Of a stretch of 64,000 nt of DNA, positions 43,864-52,568 are shown piece after piece (the first letter of the stretch is position 1; every line of letters starts with the position of its first letter). Origin of the DNA: Chloroflexota bacterium (GTDB taxonomy: Bacteria > Chloroflexota > UBA4733); contig JANWJO010000016.1 of assembly GCA_025449435.1 (NCBI GenBank), positions 1-64,000 on the forward strand, read 5' to 3'. Both the position numbers and the translations under genes were made by a program. The notes under the pieces were generated by a model that saw only the letters and a list, made by a program, of their open reading frames with translations, was not told the DNA's origin and ran no database searches.

Positions 43864-45108
43864 ATGACGGAACGCGGCCTGCCACCTATCACCATCACCG
43901 ATGTGCGCGTCATTTTGACCGCGCCGAATGGCATACGGCTCGTGGTCGTTAAGGTAGAAACCAGCGAACCGGGGTTGTATGGCCTTGGCTGCGCCACATT
44001 CACCCAACGTCCGCTGGCGGTGGCCACCTCCGTCACCGAGTATCTACGTCCGTTCCTCTTGGGGAAGGACCCCGAACGGATTGAGGACATCTATCAATCC
44101 TCGTTCGTGAGCTCGTACTGGCGCAATGGACCCGTCCTCGGCAATGCCCTTAGCGGGGTAGACATGGCGCTGTGGGACATTAAGGGCAAGCGTGCCGGCA
44201 TGCCAGTGTATGACCTACTCGGAGGCAAGTGCCGTGAAGCGGCTGCTTTATATACCCACGTGAGTGGACGCGACCCGCAAGAAGTGGCCGACAACGCGCG
44301 TGCCGGTGTCGAGCGCGGCTACCGGTTTATACGCTGCCAGATGCACGTGGCCGGCTACGCCACCTACGGAGCCGGCGGTGGCACGGCGGTAGCGCGACCC
44401 TCCAAGATTACGCCGCATCACCAGGTGTTCGAACCGCTGTTTTACATCCGGCAAACGCCCAAGCTGTTCGAGCACCTGCGAGCGCAGTTGGGCGACCAGG
44501 TAGAACTGTTACACGATATCCACGAGCGCATTCCACCCATCCAGGCGATTGGCCTCGCCAAGGACCTGGAACAGTTCAAGCTGTTCTTCCTGGAAGATCC
44601 CTTCGCTCCTGAAGACGTGGATTACTTCCGGTTGATGCGCCAGCAGACGGCTATTCCAATTGCCATGGGTGAGCTCTTCAATAACCCTCAGGAGTACGTG
44701 CCCCTCATCAAGGACCGGCTCATCGACTTCATCAGGGTGCACATTTCCCAAATTGGTGGGTTGGGACCAGCGCGCAAGCTCGCGGCGTTGTGCGAGTTCT
44801 TTGGTGTTCGCACTGCCTGGCACGGGCCGGGCGATGTGTCGCCGGTCGGGCATGCGGCCAATCTGGCGCTGGACCTTGCGTGCTACAACTTCGGTATTCA
44901 AGAAGAAACGAACTTCCGCCCCGAGACTCGCGAGGTTTTCCCCGGCTGCCCAGAAATTCGCAACGGGTATATGTGGTCCAACGATAAGCCGGGGCTGGGT
45001 ATCGATATCGACGAAACGCTTGCTGCCAAATTTCCATTCCCAGCGCACCAATACAATGGAGCATGGGAAGCGATTAGGATGGAAGACGGCACGATCGTCC
45101 GTCCGTAA
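43864..45108 (+). CDS. Enolase-superfamily dehydratase, D-mannonate dehydratase/RspA type
   Basis: 414 residues. The ManD/RspA subgroup pattern is clear: a long 20s-50s loop, IRCQMHVAGYATYG, HDIHERIPP carrying the Asp-x-His metal ligand and base, FLEDPFAPED, MGELFNNPQEY and TAWHGPGDVSPVGHAANL. Characterised ManD enzymes dehydrate D-mannonate or D-gluconate to 2-keto-3-deoxygluconate; many homologues have low activity, so substrate should be tested. Start ATG 43864 with AAGGA upstream. It is divergent from the isomerase gene and converges on the amidohydrolase gene with four bases between stops. Confidence 0.92.
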   Translation: MTERGLPPITITDVRVILTAPNGIRLVVVKVETSEPGLYGLGCATFTQRPLAVATSVTEYLRPFLLGKDPERIEDIYQSSFVSSYWRNGPVLGNALSGVDMALWDIKGKRAGMPVYDLLGGKCREAAALYTHVSGRDPQEVADNARAGVERGYRFIRCQMHVAGYATYGAGGGTAVARPSKITPHHQVFEPLFYIRQTPKLFEHLRAQLGDQVELLHDIHERIPPIQAIGLAKDLEQFKLFFLEDPFAPEDVDYFRLMRQQTAIPIAMGELFNNPQEYVPLIKDRLIDFIRVHISQIGGLGPARKLAALCEFFGVRTAWHGPGDVSPVGHAANLALDLACYNFGIQEETNFRPETREVFPGCPEIRNGYMWSNDKPGLGIDIDETLAAKFPFPAHQYNGAWEAIRMEDGTIVRP

Positions 45109-45112
45109 CGTC

Positions 45113-46741
45113 TTAACGGAAACCCGGGCCTGTTACTACGACGCCTGGCTTGGCCCCGGTGTGCTGGCCACCGCTGACCACTGGAACACCATTGACCCAT
45201 ACGTCGCGAACGCCAATGGAAAGTTGGTGTGGATCGGCAAAGGTTGCTCGGTCGGACACTGTGGCAGGATCGAATACGACTACGTCGGCGTAACAGCCGG
45301 GCACGAGCCGGCCGCGATTGTGAATGCCAAGGCGATTGGCCACGGCTGACGTCATTTTGCGAATCGCTTCTTCGAGGGTAAGCACGCCGTCCTCGCGAAC
45401 ATACTTGCCGAGTACACGGGTATAGGTGCCATACGAGCGGGGATGGATGGGGCCGTGTTCGGTGGCCCAGGCCGGATCGACTCCGCCTGCATCCGTCGAA
45501 ATCTTGATCCAGGGCTGCTGCAGTTGCGATGGCAAGTTTGCTTCGGACATCGAGAAGAAAATGGTCCCGATGCGTTGTTGTTCCGAGACGATGAGGTCGA
45601 TCGCCGCGTCAATCCAATCTTGGCCACGTTCCGCCGCGATCTCAGACAGACGGTGGCCCGCATACCGTTTGTTTTCGGGGCGTTCGAACCCTACGGGCAT
45701 GATGTCGCTCGCCTCACGGCCCGTACCCAACATCTCGATGTCGCCGGATGGGTGCTCAATGTTATGCCGGATGCGCTGGCGCGTCGCTGGGTCAGCCAGG
45801 TTGGCGAACAACTTGCCGCCTTCGGCGGACCAGGGTGGGAGGATCGCCGTGAGGCCGGTACCGGAAGCGGCGTAGGGGTACATATCGGCGGTGATGTCTA
45901 CGCCGCCAGCCCGAGCCTGATTGATGTGCTCCAGAGCGCGTGGCATCTTGTCCCAGTTGCTGCGGCCGGCCGCCTTGAGGTGGTACACCTCGACGGGGAT
46001 CGCCGCTTGCCGCCCTACCGTGATGGCCTCGTCGAGCGCTAGAAAGAGCTGCTCGGCTTCCGACCGGATGTGCGTGATGTACACGCCGCCGTATCGTGCA
46101 ATCACTTCGCAGACGGCCACGATTTCAGGCGTCCTGGCATAGCAATCCGGCGGGTAGATCAACGCATACGACACGCCGAACGCGCCGTCAGCCATCGCGT
46201 CCGCAGCGACCCGTTGCATCAAGGTCAATTCATCTGCCGAAGCGTCGCGCATCGCCATGCCCAAGGCGTAGCTGCGCAGCGTGCCGGCGCCAAGAAACGA
46301 ACCGACGTTGGGTGACACACCCATCTCAACGTACGTGTCTAGCCAGTGGGCGAATCGTGTCCAACCCTGCGCACGCTTGATCCATTCGGTAATGCGCGGC
46401 GCGTATGGCGTGTGCGGGATGGGTGCGTCGATCAGGCCACCAAACGGCGCCGGCGTCCACGCTTCACCCATGACCTCAGTGGTGACGCCCTGGGTGATCT
46501 TGGAGAGGCAGCGGCCGTCGACCATCAACGGGACGATGCTATGGCTCTGAATGTCGATGAAGCCTGGGCACACCACCATGCCGCTGGCATTAACGACATG
46601 CGCTGCTTGGCGCGGGTCTATCCGTCCCGGAGGAGCGATAGCGATGATCCGCCCATTGTGGAGAGCAACATCGGCACGCTGCCACGGATTGCCGCAGCCA
46701 TCGATAACCCGCCCGTGTGTGATGAGATAGTCGATCTCCAC
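45113..46741 (-). CDS. N-acyl-D-amino-acid deacylase/D-aminoacylase family amidohydrolase
   Basis: 542 residues. The amidohydrolase layout has an N-terminal beta-sandwich half, a TIM barrel, and sandwich closure at the end (GRLVPGCYADVVVFDP). Barrel metal ligands: His in YITHIRSEAEQ, His in EVYHLKAAG and Asp in ISTDAGG. At the first strand the usual HxH appears as Gln-x-His (FIDIQSHS), and the D-aminoacylase metal Cys is replaced by Glu (GEAW). The product could remove acyl groups from D-amino acids or related N-acyl compounds. GTG 46741 has GGAGG six bases upstream. It follows the PIG-L gene by 36 bases. Confidence 0.88.
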   Translation of the reverse strand: MEIDYLITHGRVIDGCGNPWQRADVALHNGRIIAIAPPGRIDPRQAAHVVNASGMVVCPGFIDIQSHSIVPLMVDGRCLSKITQGVTTEVMGEAWTPAPFGGLIDAPIPHTPYAPRITEWIKRAQGWTRFAHWLDTYVEMGVSPNVGSFLGAGTLRSYALGMAMRDASADELTLMQRVAADAMADGAFGVSYALIYPPDCYARTPEIVAVCEVIARYGGVYITHIRSEAEQLFLALDEAITVGRQAAIPVEVYHLKAAGRSNWDKMPRALEHINQARAGGVDITADMYPYAASGTGLTAILPPWSAEGGKLFANLADPATRQRIRHNIEHPSGDIEMLGTGREASDIMPVGFERPENKRYAGHRLSEIAAERGQDWIDAAIDLIVSEQQRIGTIFFSMSEANLPSQLQQPWIKISTDAGGVDPAWATEHGPIHPRSYGTYTRVLGKYVREDGVLTLEEAIRKMTSAVANRLGIHNRGRLVPGCYADVVVFDPATVSDRATFADPHQLSIGVRDVWVNGVPVVSGGQHTGAKPGVVVTGPGFR

Positions 46742-46777
46742 CGCATTCCTCCACTACGTGCAGCGTGCGAGGGGCGG

Positions 46778-47575
46778 CTACCGACGAAACTGAATGCGTC
46801 GAAATCCTTCAGCAGCGCCGACCCCATGTACTTCCCCTGCCTTGGTGGCCCATTCGCGAATACGCGGTGCCATCTCATCGGGCTTCTTCACTTGCGACTT
46901 GTGTTCGCGGAGCGACTCGATCTTCTTGTCGACAAAGTTCGTCACGTCAATCCAGAAGTTGGCTTGCGACGTAAAAAACAGGCATACCTCGCTCACCTTA
47001 TGGGGCTGCAACCCTTCAGCGAGTAGTTCGCGAAAGCTGCGCGGATTGCCGGCACCGGGGAAGATGGCGTCTAGCGTCGCGTGACCTACGGCACGGTGAT
47101 CCGGATGGTTAATGCCGAATTCGCCAAAAAAGTTGGTCGGGTCGTGAGTGAATATGGTCTCCGGCTTATGCCGGCGAATCAAGCGCACGATGTCGCGCCG
47201 CAGTTTCAGATCGTTCACGACTCGCCCATCGCGGTAGCGCAGAAACTCGACAGTTTGCACACCCAGGACTCGGGAAGCGTTGAGCTGTTCCTCCTCACGC
47301 ATCGCCATGAGCGTCTCGTCAGGTACCGATGGATCCTCGCCGCCCTCATTTCCACTGGTAACGAGCCCAATTACCACTTGCCGGCCATCGGCCACGAACT
47401 TGGCTTGCGTTGCCGCGCAGCCGAACTCAGGATCATCGGGGTGAGCGGCCACAATGAGGACCGGGCCACGCCCTTTGAGGTCGGGAGTTGCGGCGGCTTG
47501 CGCAGCAGGCTGCGGTCCCGCCGCTGCGGGTCCTGGGGAAGGCTCCGTTGTTTTCTCAGTTACCGAGGCCGTCAT
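46778..47575 (-). CDS. PIG-L family deacetylase (first copy)
   Basis: 265 residues. An Ala/Pro/Thr-rich tail of about 35 residues precedes the LmbE/PIG-L domain: VAAHPDDPEFG holds the His-x-x-Asp-Asp zinc site and INHPDHRAVG the third ligand His. The family removes N-acetyl groups from GlcNAc conjugates (MshB, BshB, GPI enzymes) or chitooligosaccharides. ATG 47575 is ten bases after GGAG. It is cotranscribed with the amidohydrolase gene and divergent from a second PIG-L gene 162 bases away; the two share the HxxDH layout. Confidence 0.9.
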   Translation of the reverse strand: MTASVTEKTTEPSPGPAAAGPQPAAQAAATPDLKGRGPVLIVAAHPDDPEFGCAATQAKFVADGRQVVIGLVTSGNEGGEDPSVPDETLMAMREEEQLNASRVLGVQTVEFLRYRDGRVVNDLKLRRDIVRLIRRHKPETIFTHDPTNFFGEFGINHPDHRAVGHATLDAIFPGAGNPRSFRELLAEGLQPHKVSEVCLFFTSQANFWIDVTNFVDKKIESLREHKSQVKKPDEMAPRIREWATKAGEVHGVGAAEGFRRIQFRR

Positions 47576-47737
47576 GTTTGGGTTGCTCCAACACACTGTC
47601 TGCACGATCACACGCGCAGCGATCGCGTGCAGCATAGCCCGGCTACGAGGGCCTGTCTACGTACGCGGTGGACCATCACCACCGGGCACCCGATGCTGTA
47701 CACTCCGCGCTACCCAAGTGGAAGGGAGTGAGCATTC

Positions 47738-48505
47738 GTGGGGACACTGCATCCGATCACCAGTGGCGGACCCGTCATGGCCATCTTTGCCCATCCTGAT
47801 GACGTCGAGTTCTTGTGCGGTGGTTCGGTGGCGTTGTGGTCTGCTGCTGGACGTGAACTGGTGTTTGTGTTCTGCACCGACGGGAGCAAAGGTACCAAAG
47901 TTCCAACGTTGCAGGGCGACGCGCTGGTGGCCGCTCGTAAGGAGGAACAGCGCGTTGCGGGTGCCTTGCTGGGATGCACAGAGTTCGTGTTCTTGCCCAA
48001 TCAGGATGCCATGCTTGAGCCGACGCTCGATCTGCGGCGCGACCTGACCGGGCTGATCCGTACGTATAAGCCACAAACGGTGTTGTGCTTCGACCCAACG
48101 GTGTATTGGATCGGGGACAGCTATCTTCAACACCCTGACCATCGAGCCTCCGGCGAGGCGGCGTTAGCGGCAATCTTCCCATCGGCCCGCGACCGCCCCA
48201 CCTTCCCTGAGTTGGCGGAACGCGGCCTCGAACCACACAATGTCCTGGACGTTTACATGGCGTCACCAGCCCAGGCCAACGCCTATTTCGACATCACCAC
48301 GACCATTGACGTGAAAATAGAGGCGATGCGGGCACACAAGAGCCAGATCGCCGACCCAGAGCAGACCGGGCACATACTCCGGCAGCGGGCACAAGAGACG
48401 GGGGCCGCAGTTGGCGTTGCGTATGCCGAAGCCTTCCGGTACGTTTCGATGGACCCAGCAGCGCGACTGCGACCGCGAAATGCTTCCGGCGAGAACCCTG
48501 CGTAG
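47738..48505 (+). CDS. PIG-L family deacetylase (second copy)
   Basis: 255 residues. FAHPDDVEFLCGG provides the zinc His-Asp-Asp, LQHPDHRASG the distal His, and the C-terminal segment (KIEAMRAHKSQI, then AEAFRYVSM) matches the first copy. Same expected chemistry, deacetylation of N-acetylated sugars. It lacks the Ala/Pro tail of the first copy. GTG 47738 is nine bases after GGGAG. The RraA-like gene follows 31 bases later. Confidence 0.9.
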   Translation: MGTLHPITSGGPVMAIFAHPDDVEFLCGGSVALWSAAGRELVFVFCTDGSKGTKVPTLQGDALVAARKEEQRVAGALLGCTEFVFLPNQDAMLEPTLDLRRDLTGLIRTYKPQTVLCFDPTVYWIGDSYLQHPDHRASGEAALAAIFPSARDRPTFPELAERGLEPHNVLDVYMASPAQANAYFDITTTIDVKIEAMRAHKSQIADPEQTGHILRQRAQETGAAVGVAYAEAFRYVSMDPAARLRPRNASGENPA

Positions 48506-48536
48506 AGCGCAACGTTTCGAAAAGGAGGACGATCAG

Positions 48537-49262
48537 GTGCCGGCCGTGCCCGAAATTACCGAGGAAACGTACCGTCAGTTGCGTGAAGTCAGCACCGCGA
48601 CGCTGAGCAGCCAGCTCAACAAGCGCGGCTTCCGCCAACTGGTCATGACGGGCGTCAAGCCGCTCCGACCCGACTTACGCCTGGCTGGCAGAGCCTTTAC
48701 ATTGCGCTATATCCCGGCGCGGGAGGACCTTGAATTTAGCGCCGAGTTTAATAATGTCACCAACAAGCAGCGGATCGCCGTCGAGCAAGTGGGTCAAGGC
48801 GATGTGCTCGTCATCGATGCACGCGGCGACACACGTGCTGGGACGTTGGGCAACATCCTGGCCACGCGCATCCACGCTCGTGGAGCAGCAGGCATCGTCA
48901 CCGATGGGGCCTTTCGTGACACACCCGGAATCAGGGCCATCGAGTTGCCGACGTACGCGGGCGGCGAACATCCCAACATCTCGTTCACGGTGCATCACCC
49001 CATCGACATCAATGTCCCCATCGCTTGCGGTGGCGTGGCTGTGCTTCCAGGAGACGTAATTGTTGGTGATGCCGAAGCGGTCATCGTGATCCCCAGTGCG
49101 CTGGCCGCCGAAGTGGCTCGTGAGGCGTGGGAGCAGGAGGGACGCGAGGAGTTCATCCGGCAGACCATTGCAGGGGGTGCTAGCATCGTCGGGGTGTATC
49201 CTCCCGATGCGACCACGCTGCAAGCCTATAGCGCATGGCGCGCGCGAACGCCGCGGTCCTAA
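48537..49262 (+). CDS. RraA/HMG aldolase family protein
   Basis: 241 residues, slightly longer than E. coli RraA. The core motif is complete: GDVLVIDARGD, AGTLGNILATRIHARGAAGIVTDGAFRDT and PGDVIVGDAEAVIVIP. In this superfamily, proteins with Asp/Arg in GxxxDGxxRD act as class II aldolases on 4-hydroxy-4-methyl-2-oxoglutarate or oxaloacetate-like acids, while RraA itself inhibits RNase E. In this catabolic setting, and since RNase J rather than RNase E is seen here, an aldolase/decarboxylase role is favoured. GTG 48537 is eight bases after AAGGAGG. Confidence 0.88.
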   Translation: MPAVPEITEETYRQLREVSTATLSSQLNKRGFRQLVMTGVKPLRPDLRLAGRAFTLRYIPAREDLEFSAEFNNVTNKQRIAVEQVGQGDVLVIDARGDTRAGTLGNILATRIHARGAAGIVTDGAFRDTPGIRAIELPTYAGGEHPNISFTVHHPIDINVPIACGGVAVLPGDVIVGDAEAVIVIPSALAAEVAREAWEQEGREEFIRQTIAGGASIVGVYPPDATTLQAYSAWRARTPRS

Positions 49263-49289
49263 CGTCGCCCAGGAGACGCGATCTATCGT

Positions 49290-49317
49290 TTGACACGATC
49301 TTGATACAGACTATACT
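49290..49317 (+). promoter_or_regulatory. Strong sigma-70-type promoter for the peptide ABC transporter operon
   Basis: TTGACA (49290-49295), a 16-base spacer and TATACT (49312-49317) form the best promoter in the window. The predicted start near 49324 leaves a leader of about 100 bases before the ATG at 49426. Confidence 0.7.
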
Positions 49318-49425
49318 TGAGTTGAAGCAGCGGCTCTACGCTTTGGGCTAGGCGCGCGTTCCGTATTGACGAAACCGTCCGGGTAGAAAACAGTAGCGCC
49401 CTGTACTTGCTGAAGAGGTGATGCG

Positions 49426-50505
49426 ATGAGCGTAGCGGCGGCGGCGCAACAAGAACTACGCACGACGGTGCCAACCATTCCGTGGTGGTCGAAGTTCACC
49501 AACAACTTTTATGTTGGACGTATCTTCAAGGCCGCCATCACCATATACGTAGTCACAACCATCAGTTTTGTTGTGGTGCACTTGATGCCCGGAAGCCCAG
49601 TGGAAGTCTATATTCAGACGCTCATTAGTGTATATGGTATCCCATATGCAGAAGCGCAGAATCAGGCGGCGGCGCTGTTCTCCGTCAATGTAAATGAGCC
49701 GATGTGGCAGCAGTATTTCGATTACTTAGGGCAGCTTGCACACGGCAATATGGGCAATTCACTCCTATCTCCGGGGACTTCCGTCATGTCAGTGATGCTC
49801 GCCTACATGCCCTGGACGCTATTTTCGGTGGGCATATCTTTGATGATCAGCTTCATCTTAGGCGTCATGTCCGGCATGATTATGGCATACCGGCGTGAGT
49901 CGTGGATCGATCACGTCCTCTCGTTCGTTGGATCGGTCTTCCACTCGGTTCCTAATTACGTGCTGGGCATTTTGCTGATCGTGTTTCTGGGTATTCAGGC
50001 CCACATTATCGATATCGCAGCCATGCGGGGTTCGTTTTCGCCAGGCATGAAGCCAGGGCTCAACTTTGCCTTCTTCGGCGATGCGCTCATGCACGCTGCG
50101 TTGCCGATCACCACCTATGTGTTGACGACTGTCGGCTCGTGGATGTTGACGATGAAGAGCAGCACGAGTGCAGCGCTCGACGAGGACTATGTAACGGTGG
50201 CGAGGGCTCGTGGCCTCGGCGACCGCCGCATCATGACTGCATATGTTGGCCGGAACGCAATTATTCCGTTGGTGACGCAATTTGCCATCTCGGCAGGCTT
50301 CGTGGTGGGTGGATCTATCCTCATTGAGACGTTGTTCGTGTACCAGGGCATCGGCTGGATCCTCAATAGCGCGATCGCACAGCGAGATTACACGGTGATG
50401 CAAGGCATCTTCCTGGTCATCACGGCCGCTGTTATCTTTGCCAATTTGTTCGCGGATCTGCTGTACGGACGTATCGACCCGCGCGTGCGGCTGCAGGGAC
50501 AGTAA
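49426..50505 (+). CDS. dppB: Peptide/nickel-type ABC transporter permease (DppB-like)
   Basis: 359 residues with about six membrane helices. The N-terminal region has the DppB pattern VVTTISFVVVHLMPGSPVE; the EAA loop that contacts the ATPase is in YVTVARARGLGDRRIM. This subunit pairs with DppC to form the channel. It starts at ATG 49426 (GAAGAGG upstream) and is the first gene of a complete importer: permease, permease, ATPase, ATPase, small membrane protein, binding lipoprotein. Confidence 0.92.
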   Translation: MSVAAAAQQELRTTVPTIPWWSKFTNNFYVGRIFKAAITIYVVTTISFVVVHLMPGSPVEVYIQTLISVYGIPYAEAQNQAAALFSVNVNEPMWQQYFDYLGQLAHGNMGNSLLSPGTSVMSVMLAYMPWTLFSVGISLMISFILGVMSGMIMAYRRESWIDHVLSFVGSVFHSVPNYVLGILLIVFLGIQAHIIDIAAMRGSFSPGMKPGLNFAFFGDALMHAALPITTYVLTTVGSWMLTMKSSTSAALDEDYVTVARARGLGDRRIMTAYVGRNAIIPLVTQFAISAGFVVGGSILIETLFVYQGIGWILNSAIAQRDYTVMQGIFLVITAAVIFANLFADLLYGRIDPRVRLQGQ

Positions 50506-50520
50506 CAGGAGGACGCGCTC

Positions 50521-51432
50521 ATGGCCATTGCTACCCAGCAGCTTGAAGAAAGCGCACTATCGCGAGCCACCCATTCCTTCACCAGTGCCGTACAGGGCAT
50601 CACGACTTTGCTGTCGTACAACAAGGCTGGGCTCATCGCGTCGTGGGTATTGTTTATTATCGTGGTGTTTAGCTTGTTTGCCCCGCTGTTCATTGCGGAC
50701 CCGGAACCGGACTACAGCAACATCTATGCAGCGCCATCGCCACAACATTTATTGGGAACTGACTTCCAGGGTGGCGATGTGTTGGTACAAGTGCTGCGTG
50801 GCGGGCAAGCCGTCATTGAAGTAGGCGCAATAGCTGCTTTGGCATCGACGCTGATTTCCATCACGTTTGGTGCGCTTGCTGCGTATGCTGGCGGCTGGGT
50901 TGATAACATCATCACTGGTCTTGCCGACATTGTGCTCACGATTCCCGGCTTCCCGCTGCTGGCAGTTCTGGCTGCCTATATCCGGCTGAGTAGTGCTCTT
51001 CCACTCGCCTTTCTCATTGCCGCGCTGGCCTGGCCCACCCTCCTGAGAGCCGTGCGGGGTCAAGTCTTTACCCTCAAAGAGCGAGACTACGTGGAAGCGG
51101 CACGGGCGCTCGACTTGGGGACCGGGCATATCTTGTTTCGAGAGATCCTGCCCAACATGCGAGCGTACATCGCCATGTTCTTTGTCCTATCCATGACCAA
51201 CGCCATTTACGCACAGGTGGGTTTGTACTTACTCGGCTTCGCGCCACTGGCTGGGGACAACTGGGGCATTATGCTCAACTTGGCCTGGTATCGCGGCGCC
51301 ATCTTCTTTTCTAATAGCTTTTGGTACATCATGGCGCCGATCGTCGCGATCTCTGTACTGCAACTCACGATGGTCACGGTAACGCGTTCGCTGGAAGAAG
51401 CCTTCAATCCGCGCTTGCGCAAGGTTGGGTAG
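50521..51432 (+). CDS. dppC: Peptide/nickel-type ABC transporter permease (DppC-like)
   Basis: 303 residues with an N-terminal helix, then a short loop with PSPQHLLGTDFQGGDVL, the DppC marker preceding the core helices. The EAA loop is in YVEAARALDLGTGHILFREILPN. ATG 50521 has AGGAGG eight bases upstream; only 15 bases separate it from dppB. Confidence 0.92.
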   Translation: MAIATQQLEESALSRATHSFTSAVQGITTLLSYNKAGLIASWVLFIIVVFSLFAPLFIADPEPDYSNIYAAPSPQHLLGTDFQGGDVLVQVLRGGQAVIEVGAIAALASTLISITFGALAAYAGGWVDNIITGLADIVLTIPGFPLLAVLAAYIRLSSALPLAFLIAALAWPTLLRAVRGQVFTLKERDYVEAARALDLGTGHILFREILPNMRAYIAMFFVLSMTNAIYAQVGLYLLGFAPLAGDNWGIMLNLAWYRGAIFFSNSFWYIMAPIVAISVLQLTMVTVTRSLEEAFNPRLRKVG

Positions 51433-51545
51433 TCACTCGCCGCTATCGAACCACGGCGTGCAATAGCTGAGGGAGGCCCGCACTGTCAATCGTCCAACCG
51501 CTGCCCGTAAACGGCCAGCACCAAGCCAACTCGCCGAACAATGCG

Positions 51546-52556
51546 GTGTTGCTCTCGGTCAAAGACTTGTGGATTGAGTATGGTTCCGATCGTGGAGCCG
51601 TGAAAGCGGTGCGCGGCGCTACGTTCGATGTGCGCCGGGGCGAAAGCTTGGCGCTGATCGGTGAAAGTGGCTCGGGCAAAACGACTCTTGGCCTTGCACT
51701 GGTGCGCCTGCTCGTGCGCTCAGCCAGAATTACCCGTGGAAGCATCACCTACTTCGCGGAAAATGGGCCGGTGGATGTGCTCGCCCTTCCCGACGATGCG
51801 CTGCGACGATTTCGCTGGGAGTCGTGTGCGATGGTGTTCCAAGGTGCGCAAAACTCCTTTAACCCAGTGTTGACCATCCGGTCACAATTCCTGGATACCG
51901 CCCGCGCCCACCGGAGGGAGTCGACGACGCAGATTACACAGCGGGCGCACCACTTGCTGCAAATGGTGAAGCTGGAGCCAGAGCGCGTGTTGCGTTCCTA
52001 CCCGCACGAATTGTCCGGCGGCATGCGCCAACGCGTCCTGATTGCACTGAGTCTGCTATTAGAGCCAGATCTGCTGATCCTGGACGAGCCCACCACAGCG
52101 CTCGACATCCTCACCCAACGCGCAACCATTGACCTGCTCAAGACGTTGAAAGCCGAGCTAGGCTTCGCCACGATCTTCGTCTCCCACGACCTGTCCCTGG
52201 CGGCGGAATTGGCCGACCGCGTGTCCACCATGTACGCCGGACGGTTGGTGGAGTCTGGAACTGTGGACAATATGTTCTATCAGCCGGCACATCCCTATAC
52301 CAATGCATTGCTCGATGCGGTACCAAAGGTGCTGGGAGAAGAGGAAAAGCTGCTGGCAATCCCCGGTAACACGCCAGACCTGCGGTTGTTGCCACCCGGC
52401 TGCTCGTTCCATCCGCGCTGCACGTTTGCCATCGAGCGGTGCCGGATCGAAGAGGTGCCTGATGAAATCATCTCGCCTCAGCAATCCGTGGCCTGTTTTC
52501 GCTGGCGCGACGTGCGACACGACCGGCACTCCGTGTCTTCTCGTAGTCATGAATGA
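51546..52556 (+). CDS. dppD: Peptide ABC transporter ATP-binding protein (DppD-like)
   Basis: 336 residues from GTG 51546. Walker A is GESGSGKTT, the signature LSGGMRQRV, and Walker B LLILDEPTTALD. The C-terminal oligopeptide-transport region has the cysteine motif FHPRCTFAIERC that can bind an iron-sulfur cluster in some Dpp/Opp ATPases. Start oddity: GTG 51546 has no ribosome site, whereas a CTG at 51483, in frame and 21 codons upstream, sits six bases after GGGAGG. A CTG start adding that extension is plausible. Confidence 0.92.
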   Translation: MLLSVKDLWIEYGSDRGAVKAVRGATFDVRRGESLALIGESGSGKTTLGLALVRLLVRSARITRGSITYFAENGPVDVLALPDDALRRFRWESCAMVFQGAQNSFNPVLTIRSQFLDTARAHRRESTTQITQRAHHLLQMVKLEPERVLRSYPHELSGGMRQRVLIALSLLLEPDLLILDEPTTALDILTQRATIDLLKTLKAELGFATIFVSHDLSLAAELADRVSTMYAGRLVESGTVDNMFYQPAHPYTNALLDAVPKVLGEEEKLLAIPGNTPDLRLLPPGCSFHPRCTFAIERCRIEEVPDEIISPQQSVACFRWRDVRHDRHSVSSRSHE

Positions 52557-52568
52557 AAGAGGAGCCCA

